From Streptomyces sp. TRM68416 (GTDB lineage: Bacteria > Actinomycetota > Actinomycetes > Streptomycetales > Streptomycetaceae), in the NCBI RefSeq assembly GCF_014596915.1, contig NZ_JACVWU010000038.1, forward strand, positions 1 through 64,000: 64,000 bases of DNA. The letters run 5' to 3'. This document shows positions 50,842 to 58,985 of the stretch, one piece after another. Numbering within the stretch: position 1 is the first letter of the stretch; every line of letters starts with the position of its first letter. A model generated the notes under the pieces. The model was not told the DNA's origin. It searched no databases and saw only the letters and a program-made list of their open reading frames with translations. The translations under genes and the position numbers were made by a program.

Positions 50842-52333
50842 CCGCCCGCGCGGCCTCACCGGCGCACCACAGGGCCAGGGCGAGCAGCGCGGCCTGCACC
50901 GTCCAGTCGCCGAACCGGACGTAGAGCGTGGTGCCGCCGGCCAGCGGGACGTCGTAGACCGCCGCCGTGCTCGCGCTCGTACCCAGCGGCGGGCCGACGC
51001 GCCGCCCGCTCGCGTCGTACACGGCGGAGACACCGGTCAGCGTCGCGTGCGCCATCGGGCGGCCGGTCTCGGCGGCGCGCAGGGCGGCGAGCGAGGCGTG
51101 CTGCTCGGGGGCCCAGCTCTGCTGGAACGTCGACGTCGCCGACTGGGCGATGAGCAACTCGGCGCCGTCGTGGACGAGATGGCGGCTCATGTCCGGGAAC
51201 GCCGACTCGAAGCAGACCATCGGGCCTACGCGGAGGCCGCCCCCGGCGTCCATCACCACCTGCTCGGAGCCGCGTCGCCGGTCCTCGCCGGCCGCCTCGC
51301 CCACCGAGGTCGCCCAGCCGAGCAGCGACCGGAACGGGACGTACTCGCCGAACGGCACGAGCCGCATCTTGTCGTAGCGGTCGCCGGTCAGACCGTCCGG
51401 GCCGACGAGCACCGAACTCTTGTAGATGCCGGGCTTGTCGGAGCGCTTGGCGTCGACATTGACCAGGAGGTCGGTGTCGGTCTCCCGGGAGAGCGCGGCG
51501 AGGCGCTCCGCCAGGTCGGGCCGGGCGCCCAGGTCGAAGCCGACGCTGCTCTCGCCCCACACGATCAGGTCCAGGTCCTGGCCGGCCAGCTCACGGGTGA
51601 GCTGCTCCTCGCGCGCGAAGCGCCGCTCGCCGCTGTCGGCCCCTTGGACGACGCCCGGCTGGACCACGGCGATCCGCGCCCGCCCCTGTGTGTCCGGGCG
51701 GGGTGACCACACCCAGACCGTGGAGGTCACGGCCGCGGTGGCGACGAGACCGGCCACGGCCGGGACGCGGGAGCGGCGGACCGCCGCCAGGACGGTTACG
51801 GCGACGTTGACCGCGACCACCAGGAAACTGAGCAGCCACACCCCGCCGACCGAAGCGAGCCGCAGCGCCGGTTCCACCTGCCACTGACTGGAGCCGAGCA
51901 TGCCCCAGGGGCCGCCGAGCCCCTGCCAGGAGCGCACCAGCTCCACCGCCAGCCAGCCCGACGGCAGCACCGCGAGCGCGGCCGCCACCCGGCCGGGGCC
52001 GGGCGCCCCCGCCAGCAGGCGGTGCGTCAGCCAGCCCCAGGGGGCCCACAGCGCGCCGAGGAGCGCGGCGATGACGAAGGTGAACACATGCAGGTTCGGC
52101 AGCAGCCAGTGGTGCATCGCCAGCATGAAGCCGAAGCCGCCGCTCCAGCCGTCGTACAGCGCCCGGCGGCCGGTCGGCGCCGAGCGCAGCAGCAGGAGCC
52201 AGGGGACCAGGGCGACGTAGGCGAACCACCACAGGGACGGGGCCGGGAAGGCGAGCACGGGCAGCGCGCCGGCGAGCGCGGCGGCCAGTGATCGCCGCCA
52301 CGGGGAGACGAGCCAGTGGCCGAACCTCTTCAT
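50759..52333 (-). CDS. lnt: Apolipoprotein N-acyltransferase
   Basis: The 524-residue membrane enzyme adds the third acyl chain to lipoproteins. About six N-terminal membrane segments precede a nitrilase-like periplasmic domain whose catalytic Glu-Lys-Cys triad is present in VWGESSVGFD, YDKMRLVPFGEYVPF and VCFESAFPD. One membrane helix near the C terminus and an Arg/Pro-rich tail follow. ATG 52333 follows GGAGG by about 6 nt. The lipobox proteins in this window would be its substrates. The 3' 83 bp overlap the oxidoreductase gene. A 24-bp minisatellite begins about 70 bp upstream. Confidence 0.92.
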   Translation of the reverse strand: MKRFGHWLVSPWRRSLAAALAGALPVLAFPAPSLWWFAYVALVPWLLLLRSAPTGRRALYDGWSGGFGFMLAMHHWLLPNLHVFTFVIAALLGALWAPWGWLTHRLLAGAPGPGRVAAALAVLPSGWLAVELVRSWQGLGGPWGMLGSSQWQVEPALRLASVGGVWLLSFLVVAVNVAVTVLAAVRRSRVPAVAGLVATAAVTSTVWVWSPRPDTQGRARIAVVQPGVVQGADSGERRFAREEQLTRELAGQDLDLIVWGESSVGFDLGARPDLAERLAALSRETDTDLLVNVDAKRSDKPGIYKSSVLVGPDGLTGDRYDKMRLVPFGEYVPFRSLLGWATSVGEAAGEDRRRGSEQVVMDAGGGLRVGPMVCFESAFPDMSRHLVHDGAELLIAQSATSTFQQSWAPEQHASLAALRAAETGRPMAHATLTGVSAVYDASGRRVGPPLGTSASTAAVYDVPLAGGTTLYVRFGDWTVQAALLALALWCAGEAARAVRSRRPAPGPLAPPARTAHGSPARPGR

Positions 52334-52411
52334 GCAGCGCCTCCTACCCCGTGGTCCCTCCAGTGTGCGCGCTGGGGACGCGCGCGGGACAGAGCGCACG
52401 GGGCGAATCGA

Positions 52412-52705
52412 TCATCGTGTCGCCGGGCGGGGTCGGTCATCGTGGGAGGGACGGGTCGGTCATCGTGGCGCGGGATGGGTCGGTCATCGTGCAGCGGGGC
52501 GGGTCGGTCATCGTGGCGCGGGATGGGTCGGTCATCGTGCAGCGGGGCGGGTCGGTCATCGTGGCGCGGGATGGGTCGGTCATCGTGCAGCGGGGCGGGT
52601 CGGTCATCGTGGGCGGGATGGGTCGGTCATCGTGGCGCCGGGCGGGTCGGTCATCGTGGGCGGGACGGGGCCGTCATCGTGGCGCCGGGGGAGTCGGTCA
52701 TCGTG
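52412..52705. repeat. 24-bp minisatellite, 13 copies
   Basis: TCATCGTG recurs at 52412, 52437, 52460, 52484, 52508, 52532, 52556, 52580, 52604, 52627, 52651, 52674 and 52698, that is every 23-25 bp. The middle copies alternate two variants (TGGCGCGGGA and TGCAGCGGGG), forming a 48-bp higher-order unit. On the minus strand each unit carries ATGACCGACC-type sequence. The last copy includes the stop codon of the SnoaL-like gene. Confidence 0.95.
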
Positions 52706-53174
52706 TCGGCCCGGGTTCGGGGAGCCGCCGCCACTTCTCCTGCACGACCACCTCGCGCAGCCGCCAGCCGTCGTCCGTGCGGGTCAGTTCGAAGGAGTAG
52801 CGGCCCCCGCACACGAAGTCCGGGGCGGCCGAACCGCCGTCCGACCGGTCCAGGCGCATCGGATTGACGTAGTCCGCCTGGACCTGGGCGGTGTCTCCGG
52901 TGTCCTGCTCCAGGACGCCGAACCGCACCCGGCGGTTGACGATCAGATGCTGCCGCATCGGGAACAGCCGCATGCTCTCGGCGAGCCACGCCGCGACCTT
53001 GCCGGCATCCCCCTCGATGCCGCCCGCCGAGCGGTAGTCCGCGCGCCCATCGGGTGTGAAGAGCCCCCGGTACGTCTGCCAGTCACCGTCGTCCACCGCC
53101 ACCGCGTACTCGGTGACCAGCCCGTCGACGGCCAGCCGGTCCATCACGGTCGCGAGCTCCACACGCTGTGTCAT
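52698..53174 (-). CDS. SnoaL/NTF2-like protein
   Basis: The 158-residue protein has the SnoaL-like cone fold: LAVDGLVTEYAVAVDDGDWQ, YRGLFTPDGRADYRSAGGIE, HLIVNRRVRFG and WRLREVVVQEKWRRLP. Members include polyketide cyclases, isomerases and dehydratases; the Tyr/Asp-rich N-terminal pocket fits a small organic ligand. I prefer ATG 53174 over GTG 53192 from family length; neither has a strong ribosome site. The stop codon is inside the minisatellite. Confidence 0.82.
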   Translation of the reverse strand: MTQRVELATVMDRLAVDGLVTEYAVAVDDGDWQTYRGLFTPDGRADYRSAGGIEGDAGKVAAWLAESMRLFPMRQHLIVNRRVRFGVLEQDTGDTAQVQADYVNPMRLDRSDGGSAAPDFVCGGRYSFELTRTDDGWRLREVVVQEKWRRLPEPGPTR

Positions 53175-53274
53175 CGGCTCAGTGTTGGGCACGGGGCGGC
53201 CGGGGCCAAGAGGTGTGCGGCGACGCGATGATATTCGGTGGCGACGGACCGGCCCTCGGCCCGAGGCTGACGGG

Positions 53275-53886
53275 ATGAACGATCAAGTGACAGAGCCCGA
53301 ACCCAAGTTCCGCGTACGGGCCCGGCACACGGAGTCCACGATCACCGTCTACCAGGCGTACCGCCCGGAGATCGGCGTCCCCGCCGCCCGGGACGGCCGC
53401 TTCCCGGCGTCCTGGAAGCGGGACCGGATGACCTGGATCAAGCCCTCCTTCCGGTGGATGATGTACCGCTGCGGCTGGGGTACGAAGGAGGGGCAGGAGA
53501 CCGTGCTGGCCGTGGAGATCACGCGGGAGGGGTTCGTCTGGGCGCTGCGGAACGCGTGTCTGTCGCACTATGTGCCGGAGCTGCACGGTGACCGGGCGGC
53601 CTGGAAGCGGCAGTTGAGGCGGGCGCCTGCGCGGGTGCAGTGGGATCCGGAACGCGATCTGCAGCTCAATCCGCTGCCCCACCGGTCGCTGCAACTGGGC
53701 CTCGCGGGAGAGGCGGCGGGGCGGTATGCCGACGACTGGATCGTCGGCATCGAGGACGTGACCCCGTTGGCGACTGAGGTCCGCTCTCTGGTGCGGGCGG
53801 GCCGGACGGCACAGGCTGTTGGGTTGCTGCCGCAGGAGCGGCCGTATCCGCTGGATGACGAGGTCCTCGCCCACTTGAGGGCATAG
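53275..53886 (+). CDS. DUF4291 family protein
   Basis: The 203-residue protein matches DUF4291: TVYQAYRPEIGVPAARDGRF, WKRDRMTWIKPSFRWMMYRC, GWGTKEGQETVLAVEITREG and VQWDPERDLQLNPLPHRSLQ. Function is unknown; conserved Trp, Arg and Asp residues suggest an enzyme or nucleic-acid binder. ATG 53275 follows a GAGG about 9 nt upstream. It is convergent with a small ORF 4 bp away. Confidence 0.87.
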   Translation: MNDQVTEPEPKFRVRARHTESTITVYQAYRPEIGVPAARDGRFPASWKRDRMTWIKPSFRWMMYRCGWGTKEGQETVLAVEITREGFVWALRNACLSHYVPELHGDRAAWKRQLRRAPARVQWDPERDLQLNPLPHRSLQLGLAGEAAGRYADDWIVGIEDVTPLATEVRSLVRAGRTAQAVGLLPQERPYPLDDEVLAHLRA

Positions 53887-53890
53887 CGGG

Positions 53891-54070
53891 TCAGGCCGCC
53901 GTGATGACCTCGCCGCGGATCGCGGCCGCCCACTCCACGACCAACAGCTCGTACTCCGTGCGCTCCTGGGCGGACAGGGTGCCGCCCGCGCGCACCCACA
54001 GGGCGCGGATCTGCTCGTTCACCTCGGCAGCGGAGCGCACGGAACCATCGGCTACGGAATCGGGGGACAT
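53891..54070 (-). CDS. Small conserved hypothetical protein
   Basis: The 59-residue acidic helical protein reads MSPDSVADGSVRSAAEVNEQ, then IRALWVRAGGTLSAQERTEY and ELLVVEWAAAIRGEVITAA. Several short streptomycete proteins share this helical layout. ATG 54070 is chosen for length. No function is known. It is convergent with DUF4291, and its own promoter region lies between it and uppP. Confidence 0.7.
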   Translation of the reverse strand: MSPDSVADGSVRSAAEVNEQIRALWVRAGGTLSAQERTEYELLVVEWAAAIRGEVITAA

Positions 54071-54154
54071 GCGGACAAGCCTAGGGGCAAGCACTGACAG
54101 TGCGCTACCGAACGGCTACTCATCCTTATGCGATGAGTCACTGAACTTCCGCTC

Positions 54155-55030
54155 TCAGTGCGCGGGTTCGCCCGCGTCCGGGCTCAGCGCACCCGTGGCC
54201 ACCAGCACGATGATGACGATGCCGAGGGCGATGCGGTACCAGACGAACGGCATGAAGCTCTTGGTGGAGATGAACTTCATGAACCATGCGATGACCGCGT
54301 ATCCCGACACGAACGCGATCACCGTCGCGAAGGCCGTGGGGCCCCAGTCGACATGGCCGGTCTCCATCGCGTCCTTGAACTCGAACAGGCCGGAGGCGAG
54401 CACCGCGGGGATGGCGAGGAGGAAGGAGTAACGGGCCGCGGACTCGCGGGTGTAGCCCATGAACAGGCCACCGCTGATGGTGGCGCCGGAGCGGGAGACG
54501 CCCGGAATCAGGGCCGCGGACTGGCACAGGCCGAAGATCAGGCCGTCGCGGACGTTGAGGTCCTGCAGGCCCTTGCGCTCCTTGGCGGCGCGGTGCCGGC
54601 CGCCGCTCTCGTCGCGTGCCGCCATGCGGTCCGCGATGCCGATGATGATGCCGACCACGATCAGCATCGTCGCGGTGATCCGCAGATCGCGGAACGGTCC
54701 CTCGATCTGGTCCTTGAGCGTCAGGCCCAGGACCCCGATCGGGATCGAACCGACGATCACCAGCCAGCCCATCTGGGCGTCGTGGTCCCGCCGCATCTCC
54801 TTGTTGGTGAGCGACTTCAGCCAGGCGAGAACGATCCGCCCGATGTCCTTGCGGAAGTAGATCAGCACGGCCGCTTCCGTGCCGATCTGGGTGATCGCGG
54901 TGAAGGCCGCACCCGGGTCCTCCCAGCCGGAGAACGCCGCGGTCAGCCGCAGGTGCGCGCTGGAGGACACGGGGAGGAACTCGGTCAGCCCCTGGACGAG
55001 TCCGAGGATGAGGGATTCAAACCATGTCAT
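54155..55030 (-). CDS. uppP: Undecaprenyl-diphosphatase
   Basis: The 291-residue membrane enzyme recycles undecaprenyl diphosphate for cell-wall synthesis and can confer bacitracin resistance. The two family motifs are present: LILGLVQGLTEFLPVSSSAH (catalytic Glu and Ser/His region) and AALIPGVSRSGATISGGLFM (PGXSRSXXT). About eight membrane segments are predicted. The ATG at 55030 is the family start; no strong ribosome site is visible. It is monocistronic. Confidence 0.95.
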   Translation of the reverse strand: MTWFESLILGLVQGLTEFLPVSSSAHLRLTAAFSGWEDPGAAFTAITQIGTEAAVLIYFRKDIGRIVLAWLKSLTNKEMRRDHDAQMGWLVIVGSIPIGVLGLTLKDQIEGPFRDLRITATMLIVVGIIIGIADRMAARDESGGRHRAAKERKGLQDLNVRDGLIFGLCQSAALIPGVSRSGATISGGLFMGYTRESAARYSFLLAIPAVLASGLFEFKDAMETGHVDWGPTAFATVIAFVSGYAVIAWFMKFISTKSFMPFVWYRIALGIVIIVLVATGALSPDAGEPAH

Positions 55031-55412
55031 GGGGTTACGGAGTCCAAGTGCTGATCGTGGAGGGCGCGATGGGCACACCGCACCGCGGGTGCGCGGTGAT
55101 CACAGGTGTCGAGGGGCAGCGTAGCGCCCCTCGGTGACAGTCGTGGCACAGGGGTTTCGCCGGGGCGTCCGGTGGGCAGTCGGGAGCGGCCGCCCGGGGC
55201 GCGGGGGTCCGGGGCGTGGGGGCCCGGTGGATGCCGGCGGCGCCCCGGGGGGCCAGCGACCTGGAGGACCCGGAGGGCTTCACGCGCGCGGTCCGCGCGT
55301 TCTGCCGCGCGCGTGCGTGCGTGAGGGGGCGCGGTACCGCGCGCGTGGCGCTCACCGAGATGCCCGAAGTGCGGGCGGCTCTCACCAGAACGCGGTACCA
55401 CGCGCGTGGCGC
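55031..55412. other. Intergenic region with two direct repeats
   Basis: The 382-bp gap upstream of uppP shows no gene. Near-identical 25-bp segments (GCGGTACC-R-CGCGCGTGG core) lie at 55331-55355 and 55392-55416; the second overlaps the stop of the HxlR gene. No promoter is clear. Confidence 0.6.
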
Positions 55413-55416
55413 TCAC
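55331..55416. repeat. Pair of 25-bp direct repeats at the 3' end of the HxlR gene
   Basis: The unit with core GCGGTACC and CGCGCGTGGCGCTCAC occurs at 55331-55355 and 55392-55416, differing by one base. The right copy contains the HxlR stop codon complement. Confidence 0.85.
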
Positions 55417-55886
55417 GCCGCCGTCGTAGGTCCCGTCAGCGTCCAGCCCGGGGTCTGCGGGTGGGCCGTGAGGTCCTCGTGGTGGACCTGGGCGCCGCAG
55501 ACCGCGCAGGTGACGACCGGGAGCAGTTCGTTGCCGCAGGCGTGTTCGATCACCATCGGGCGGTCGTCGTCCTTGCGGAGGTGGCGGTCGCCCCAGGCCA
55601 TGAGGGTCATCAGGACCGGCTCCAGCTCGATGCCCGCCTGGGTGGGCCGGTACTCGAAGCGCTGCGGTCGCTCGCTGTAGGGGCGCTTGGTGAGGATCCC
55701 GGCATCGACGAGGCGGCGCAGGCGGGCGGCGAGGATGTCGCGCGGGGCGCCGATGTTGCGCACCAGCTGGTCGAAGCGGCCGTTGCCGAGGCAGACCTCG
55801 CGCAGGACGAGCAGGGAGTACTTCTCGCCGACGAGCGCCAGGGCGTCGGCGATGGAGCAGGGGCGCGGATCTTTGGGAGCGGCCAT
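55413..55886 (-). CDS. HxlR-family winged-helix regulator
   Basis: The 157-residue protein has an HxlR winged helix (CSIADALALVGEKYSLLVLR, LVRNIGAPRDILAARLRRLV, SERPQRFEYRPTQAG) and a C-terminal extension with CGNELLPVVTCAVCGAQVHH. That tail carries a Cys and two CxxC-spaced cysteines plus two histidines, suggesting metal or redox sensing. It is divergent from the thiolase gene with about 95 bp between starts, so it probably controls it. Confidence 0.88.
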   Translation of the reverse strand: MAAPKDPRPCSIADALALVGEKYSLLVLREVCLGNGRFDQLVRNIGAPRDILAARLRRLVDAGILTKRPYSERPQRFEYRPTQAGIELEPVLMTLMAWGDRHLRKDDDRPMVIEHACGNELLPVVTCAVCGAQVHHEDLTAHPQTPGWTLTGPTTAA

Positions 55887-55980
55887 GGCGCCCAGTCTAG
55901 GTGAGGGTTTGATTTTCCAACTCGCGGAGCTATGGTGAGTTGGGATTTCCTACTGACCGGTAGTCGTGGAGGCCAGCATC

Positions 55981-57150
55981 ATGCGTGATGCAGTGATCGT
56001 CGAAGCCGTACGCACCCCCATGGGCAAGGGCAAACCGAACGGGTCCCTCGCGCACGTCCACCCCGTCGAACTCCTCGCCCACACCCTGCGCACCCTCGTC
56101 GAACGCTCCGGAGTCGACCCGGCGCTGATCGACGACGTCATCGGCGGCACCGTCGACCAGGTCGGCGAGCAGGCCATGAACACCACCCGCTACGCCGCCC
56201 TGTCCGCCGGCTTCCCGGAGTCGGTCCCGGCGACCACCGTCGACCGCCAGTGCGGCTCCTCCCAGCAGGCCGTGCACTTCGCGGCCCAGGGCGTTCTCGC
56301 GGGCGCCTACGACCTCGTCGTGGCCTGCGGCGTCGAGTCCATGAGCCGGGTGCCGATGTGGTCGAACGTGCCGCCCGACAAGGACCCCTTCGGCCCCGGC
56401 GTCGCCGAGCGCTACCCCGAGGGCCTCGTCCCGCAGGGCATCAGCGCCGAACTGATCGCCGCCAAGTGGTCCATCACCCGCGAGCAGATGGACGCCTTCG
56501 CGGTCTCCTCGCACCGGCGGGCGGCCGAGGCATGGGAGAAGGGCCTCTTCGACGCCGAGATCGCGCCCCTGGACGGCGTCACCCGCGACGAGTGCGTACG
56601 ACCGGGCAGCACCCCCGAGATCCTCGCCGGCCTCAAGCCCGCCTACTACGATCCGGCGTTCGCCGAGCGCTTCCCGCAGATCGAGTGGAACGTCACCGCG
56701 GGCAACGCCAGCCCCGTCAACGACGGCGCCTCCGCCGTACTGATCACCTCGAGCGAGACCGCGGCCCGGCTCGGCCTGCGCCCGCTGGCCCGCCTGCACA
56801 GCTTCGCCGTCACCGGCTCCGACCCGCTGCTGATGCTCACCGGAGTCGTCCCCGCCACCGAGAAGGTGCTGCGCCGGGCCGGTCTGGGCCTCGACGACAT
56901 CGACCTGTTCGAGGTCAACGAGGCCTTCGCCAGCGTCGTCCTGGCCTGGCGGCAGGAGACCGGCGCCGACCCGGCCAAGGTCAACGTGCACGGCGGCGCG
57001 ATCGCCCTCGGCCACCCCCTCGGCGCCAGTGGCACCCGCCTGACGACCACCCTGGTGCACGCGATGCGCGAGCGCGGCGCCCGTTACGCGCTGCAGACGA
57101 TGTGCGAGGCGGGCGGCCTCGCCAACGCGATGATCCTGGAGTCGGTGTAG
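55981..57150 (+). CDS. Acetyl-CoA C-acyltransferase (thiolase)
   Basis: The 389-residue thiolase has the acylation cysteine in VDRQCGSSQQAVHFA, the catalytic histidine in VNVHGGAIALGHPLGASGTR and the second cysteine in ALQTMCEAGGLANA. Gly-rich loops and length match biosynthetic or steroid/fatty-acid-degradation thiolases. ATG 55981 follows GGAGG by about 8 nt. It ends 4 bp before the convergent TVP38 gene. No beta-oxidation partners are adjacent. Confidence 0.92.
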   Translation: MRDAVIVEAVRTPMGKGKPNGSLAHVHPVELLAHTLRTLVERSGVDPALIDDVIGGTVDQVGEQAMNTTRYAALSAGFPESVPATTVDRQCGSSQQAVHFAAQGVLAGAYDLVVACGVESMSRVPMWSNVPPDKDPFGPGVAERYPEGLVPQGISAELIAAKWSITREQMDAFAVSSHRRAAEAWEKGLFDAEIAPLDGVTRDECVRPGSTPEILAGLKPAYYDPAFAERFPQIEWNVTAGNASPVNDGASAVLITSSETAARLGLRPLARLHSFAVTGSDPLLMLTGVVPATEKVLRRAGLGLDDIDLFEVNEAFASVVLAWRQETGADPAKVNVHGGAIALGHPLGASGTRLTTTLVHAMRERGARYALQTMCEAGGLANAMILESV

Positions 57151-57154
57151 CGGC

Positions 57155-57928
57155 TCACCGGCCGCGCAGGTGGTGGCGCTTGCGCCAGGCCACCACCACG
57201 CCCGCCAGCGCCGGAACGGCGATGCAGGCCAGCGCGATCAGGAAGGCCGGAGACGTCGGCGTCGAGGCGCGGGCACCGGCGACGGCGTAGGCGGCGGTGT
57301 TCGGGATCGACCCGAGCGCGGTCGCCAGCAGGAACGGCACATAGCCCATGCGGGAGACGGCGGCACAGTAGTTCGCCGCCCAGAACGGCACCCCCGGGAA
57401 CAGCCGCACGGCCAGCATCGAGCGGAAGCCGTGCTTGCTGAGCTGCCCGTCCGCCGCCCGCAGCCAGCGGCCCCGCAACAGCGGGCGCAGGGCGTCCTGC
57501 CCGAGCGTCCGGCCGAGCCCGAAGGCGAGCCCGGCCCCGAGCACCGTGCCCGCGAGGGCCGCGGCGAGGCCCAATTGGGAGCCGAACAGTGCGCCCGCCG
57601 CCAGGTTGAGCAGCGGCCGCGGCACGAAGGCCACCGTGCACAGCCCGTACGCCACGGCGAACACCACGGTCGCCGCGGCCCCGCTCAGCTGCGGCGGCCA
57701 GCCGTCCGCCAGCAGCCGCTGTGGTTCGAACAGCAGCATGCCGACCGCGGCCGAGGCGAGCACGGCGACCAGCAGGGACAGCCGCGACCACGGCGAGAAC
57801 AGCACTCTCGTGCAGCGCGCGGCGAGGCCAGTGGGCGCGGGCACGGCCGCGGCCCCGGCAAGTTCTACGGCGGCGGCCGGGGGGACGGCCGCCGCGGTGC
57901 CCCCAGAGCGGGTGGTGGCATCGAGCAT
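57155..57928 (-). CDS. TVP38/TMEM64 (DedA-like) family membrane protein
   Basis: The 257-residue protein has about six membrane segments and the VTT-domain pattern TVAFVPRPLLNLAAGALFGS, GAGLAFGLGRTLGQDALRPL and VRLFPGVPFWAANYCAAVSR. Members act in membrane lipid scrambling and homeostasis. The N-terminal 40 residues are Ala/Thr/Pro-rich and cytoplasmic. Its 3' end lies 4 bp from the thiolase stop. Confidence 0.88.
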   Translation of the reverse strand: MLDATTRSGGTAAAVPPAAAVELAGAAAVPAPTGLAARCTRVLFSPWSRLSLLVAVLASAAVGMLLFEPQRLLADGWPPQLSGAAATVVFAVAYGLCTVAFVPRPLLNLAAGALFGSQLGLAAALAGTVLGAGLAFGLGRTLGQDALRPLLRGRWLRAADGQLSKHGFRSMLAVRLFPGVPFWAANYCAAVSRMGYVPFLLATALGSIPNTAAYAVAGARASTPTSPAFLIALACIAVPALAGVVVAWRKRHHLRGR

Positions 57929-57965
57929 CCGGTGACACTAACCGACATATGTGTGTGATCGCCGT

Positions 57966-58700
57966 ATGGTTCGTCTCATGAGGGCCACAGGACGGGGAAC
58001 ACCGGACGTCCCGGACAGCCGTCTCGCCGACACCGTGCTGGAGCGGCTCACCGCCGTCTACGGCGCCGGGGCGGACCCGGAGCGCGGCGCGACCATGCGC
58101 ACGTACATGAAGGACGTGGCACCCTTCCTCGGCCTCACCACCCCCGTGCGCCGACAGCTGTCCCGCACCGTCCTGGAGGGCACGCCCCGCCCCGACGAGG
58201 CCGACTGCACGGCGATCGCCCTGCGCTGCTGGGCGCTGCCCGAGCGCGAGTACCAGTACTTCGCCGTGGACTATCTGCGCCGCCACGCGCGCGTGTGCTC
58301 CTCCGGCTTCCTGCCGGTCACCCGGTACCTCGTCGCCACGGTCCCCTGGTGGGACACCGTCGACCTGCTCGCCGCCCATGTCGTGGGAGCCCTGGTGGCC
58401 GCCGACCCCGAGCTCACCGCGGACATGGACGCCTGGATCGGCGACGACAACCTCTGGGTCGCCCGCACCGCCCTCCTCCACCAGCTCCGGTACAAGGACC
58501 GCACCGACACCGAGCGCCTCTTCGCCTACTGCGTACGCCAGTCCGGGCACCCGGACTTCTTCATCCGCAAGGCCATCGGCTGGGCGCTGCGCGAGTACGC
58601 CAAGACCGACCCGGAGGCCGTACGGTCCTTCCTCGCGCGCGAGACGGGCCGCTTCGCGCCGCTGTCGGTGCGGGAGGCGCTGAAGAACATCGGGGCCTGA
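57966..58700 (+). CDS. DNA alkylation repair protein (AlkD-like HEAT repeat glycosylase)
   Basis: The 244-residue all-helical protein shows the AlkD pattern: MRTYMKDVAPFLGLTTPVRR, LPEREYQYFAVDYLRRHARV, VPWWDTVDLLAAHVVGALVA and HPDFFIRKAIGWALREYAKT. AlkD removes bulky or methylated purines without base flipping. The catalytic-site Asp and Trp residues lie in the WWDTVD motif. The start is uncertain: GTG 57951, ATG 57966 and ATG 57978 are all in frame and none has a strong ribosome site. Confidence 0.9.
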   Translation: MVRLMRATGRGTPDVPDSRLADTVLERLTAVYGAGADPERGATMRTYMKDVAPFLGLTTPVRRQLSRTVLEGTPRPDEADCTAIALRCWALPEREYQYFAVDYLRRHARVCSSGFLPVTRYLVATVPWWDTVDLLAAHVVGALVAADPELTADMDAWIGDDNLWVARTALLHQLRYKDRTDTERLFAYCVRQSGHPDFFIRKAIGWALREYAKTDPEAVRSFLARETGRFAPLSVREALKNIGA

Positions 58701-58780
58701 CGCGAGACACATCGGTGCCTGACGAAAGACGTAGGGGCACCCTCCCGGAAAATCGGTCGACGCGGGGCACGGCGTCGGCA

Positions 58781-58894
58781 ATGATCGGCCTCATGTTCCG
58801 GCACGCCTTCCTCCTCGCAGCATCCGCAGTCGCGGATGCGCCGAAGGCTGCCGTTCCCGTCTTCCTGACAGCTGTCGACGGCGCCCGAAGCTGA
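58781..58894 (+). CDS. Possible leader ORF upstream of tuf3
   Basis: A 37-codon ORF (MIGLMFRHAFLLAASAVADA and onward, ending AVDGARS) lies between the AlkD-like gene and EF-Tu3. Its stop overlaps the left arm of a hairpin (GACCCTC at 58893-58899 with GAGGGTC at 58929-58935). It lacks a ribosome site. It may be a regulatory leader or merely an open frame. Confidence 0.35.
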   Translation: MIGLMFRHAFLLAASAVADAPKAAVPVFLTAVDGARS

Positions 58895-58935
58895 CCCTCT
58901 CCGGATTGTCCGGCGGACCCCGCAGGGGGAGGGTC
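58893..58935 (+). promoter_or_regulatory. Hairpin in the tuf3 leader
   Basis: GACCCTC (58893-58899) pairs with GAGGGTC (58929-58935), and an inner CCGG-ATTGT-CCGG stem can form. It lies about 50 nt before the tuf3 ATG and after the candidate leader ORF, so it could be an attenuator or a 5' processing structure. Confidence 0.45.
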
Positions 58936-58985
58936 GGCCAGTCCTCGGGGTCCACCTTCCTACGCAGTGACTTCGAGGTAGAGCC

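Noticed and set aside
52412..52705. CRISPR array
   Set aside because: The repeats are 24 bp and contiguous with no unique spacers, so this is a minisatellite. No cas genes are present.
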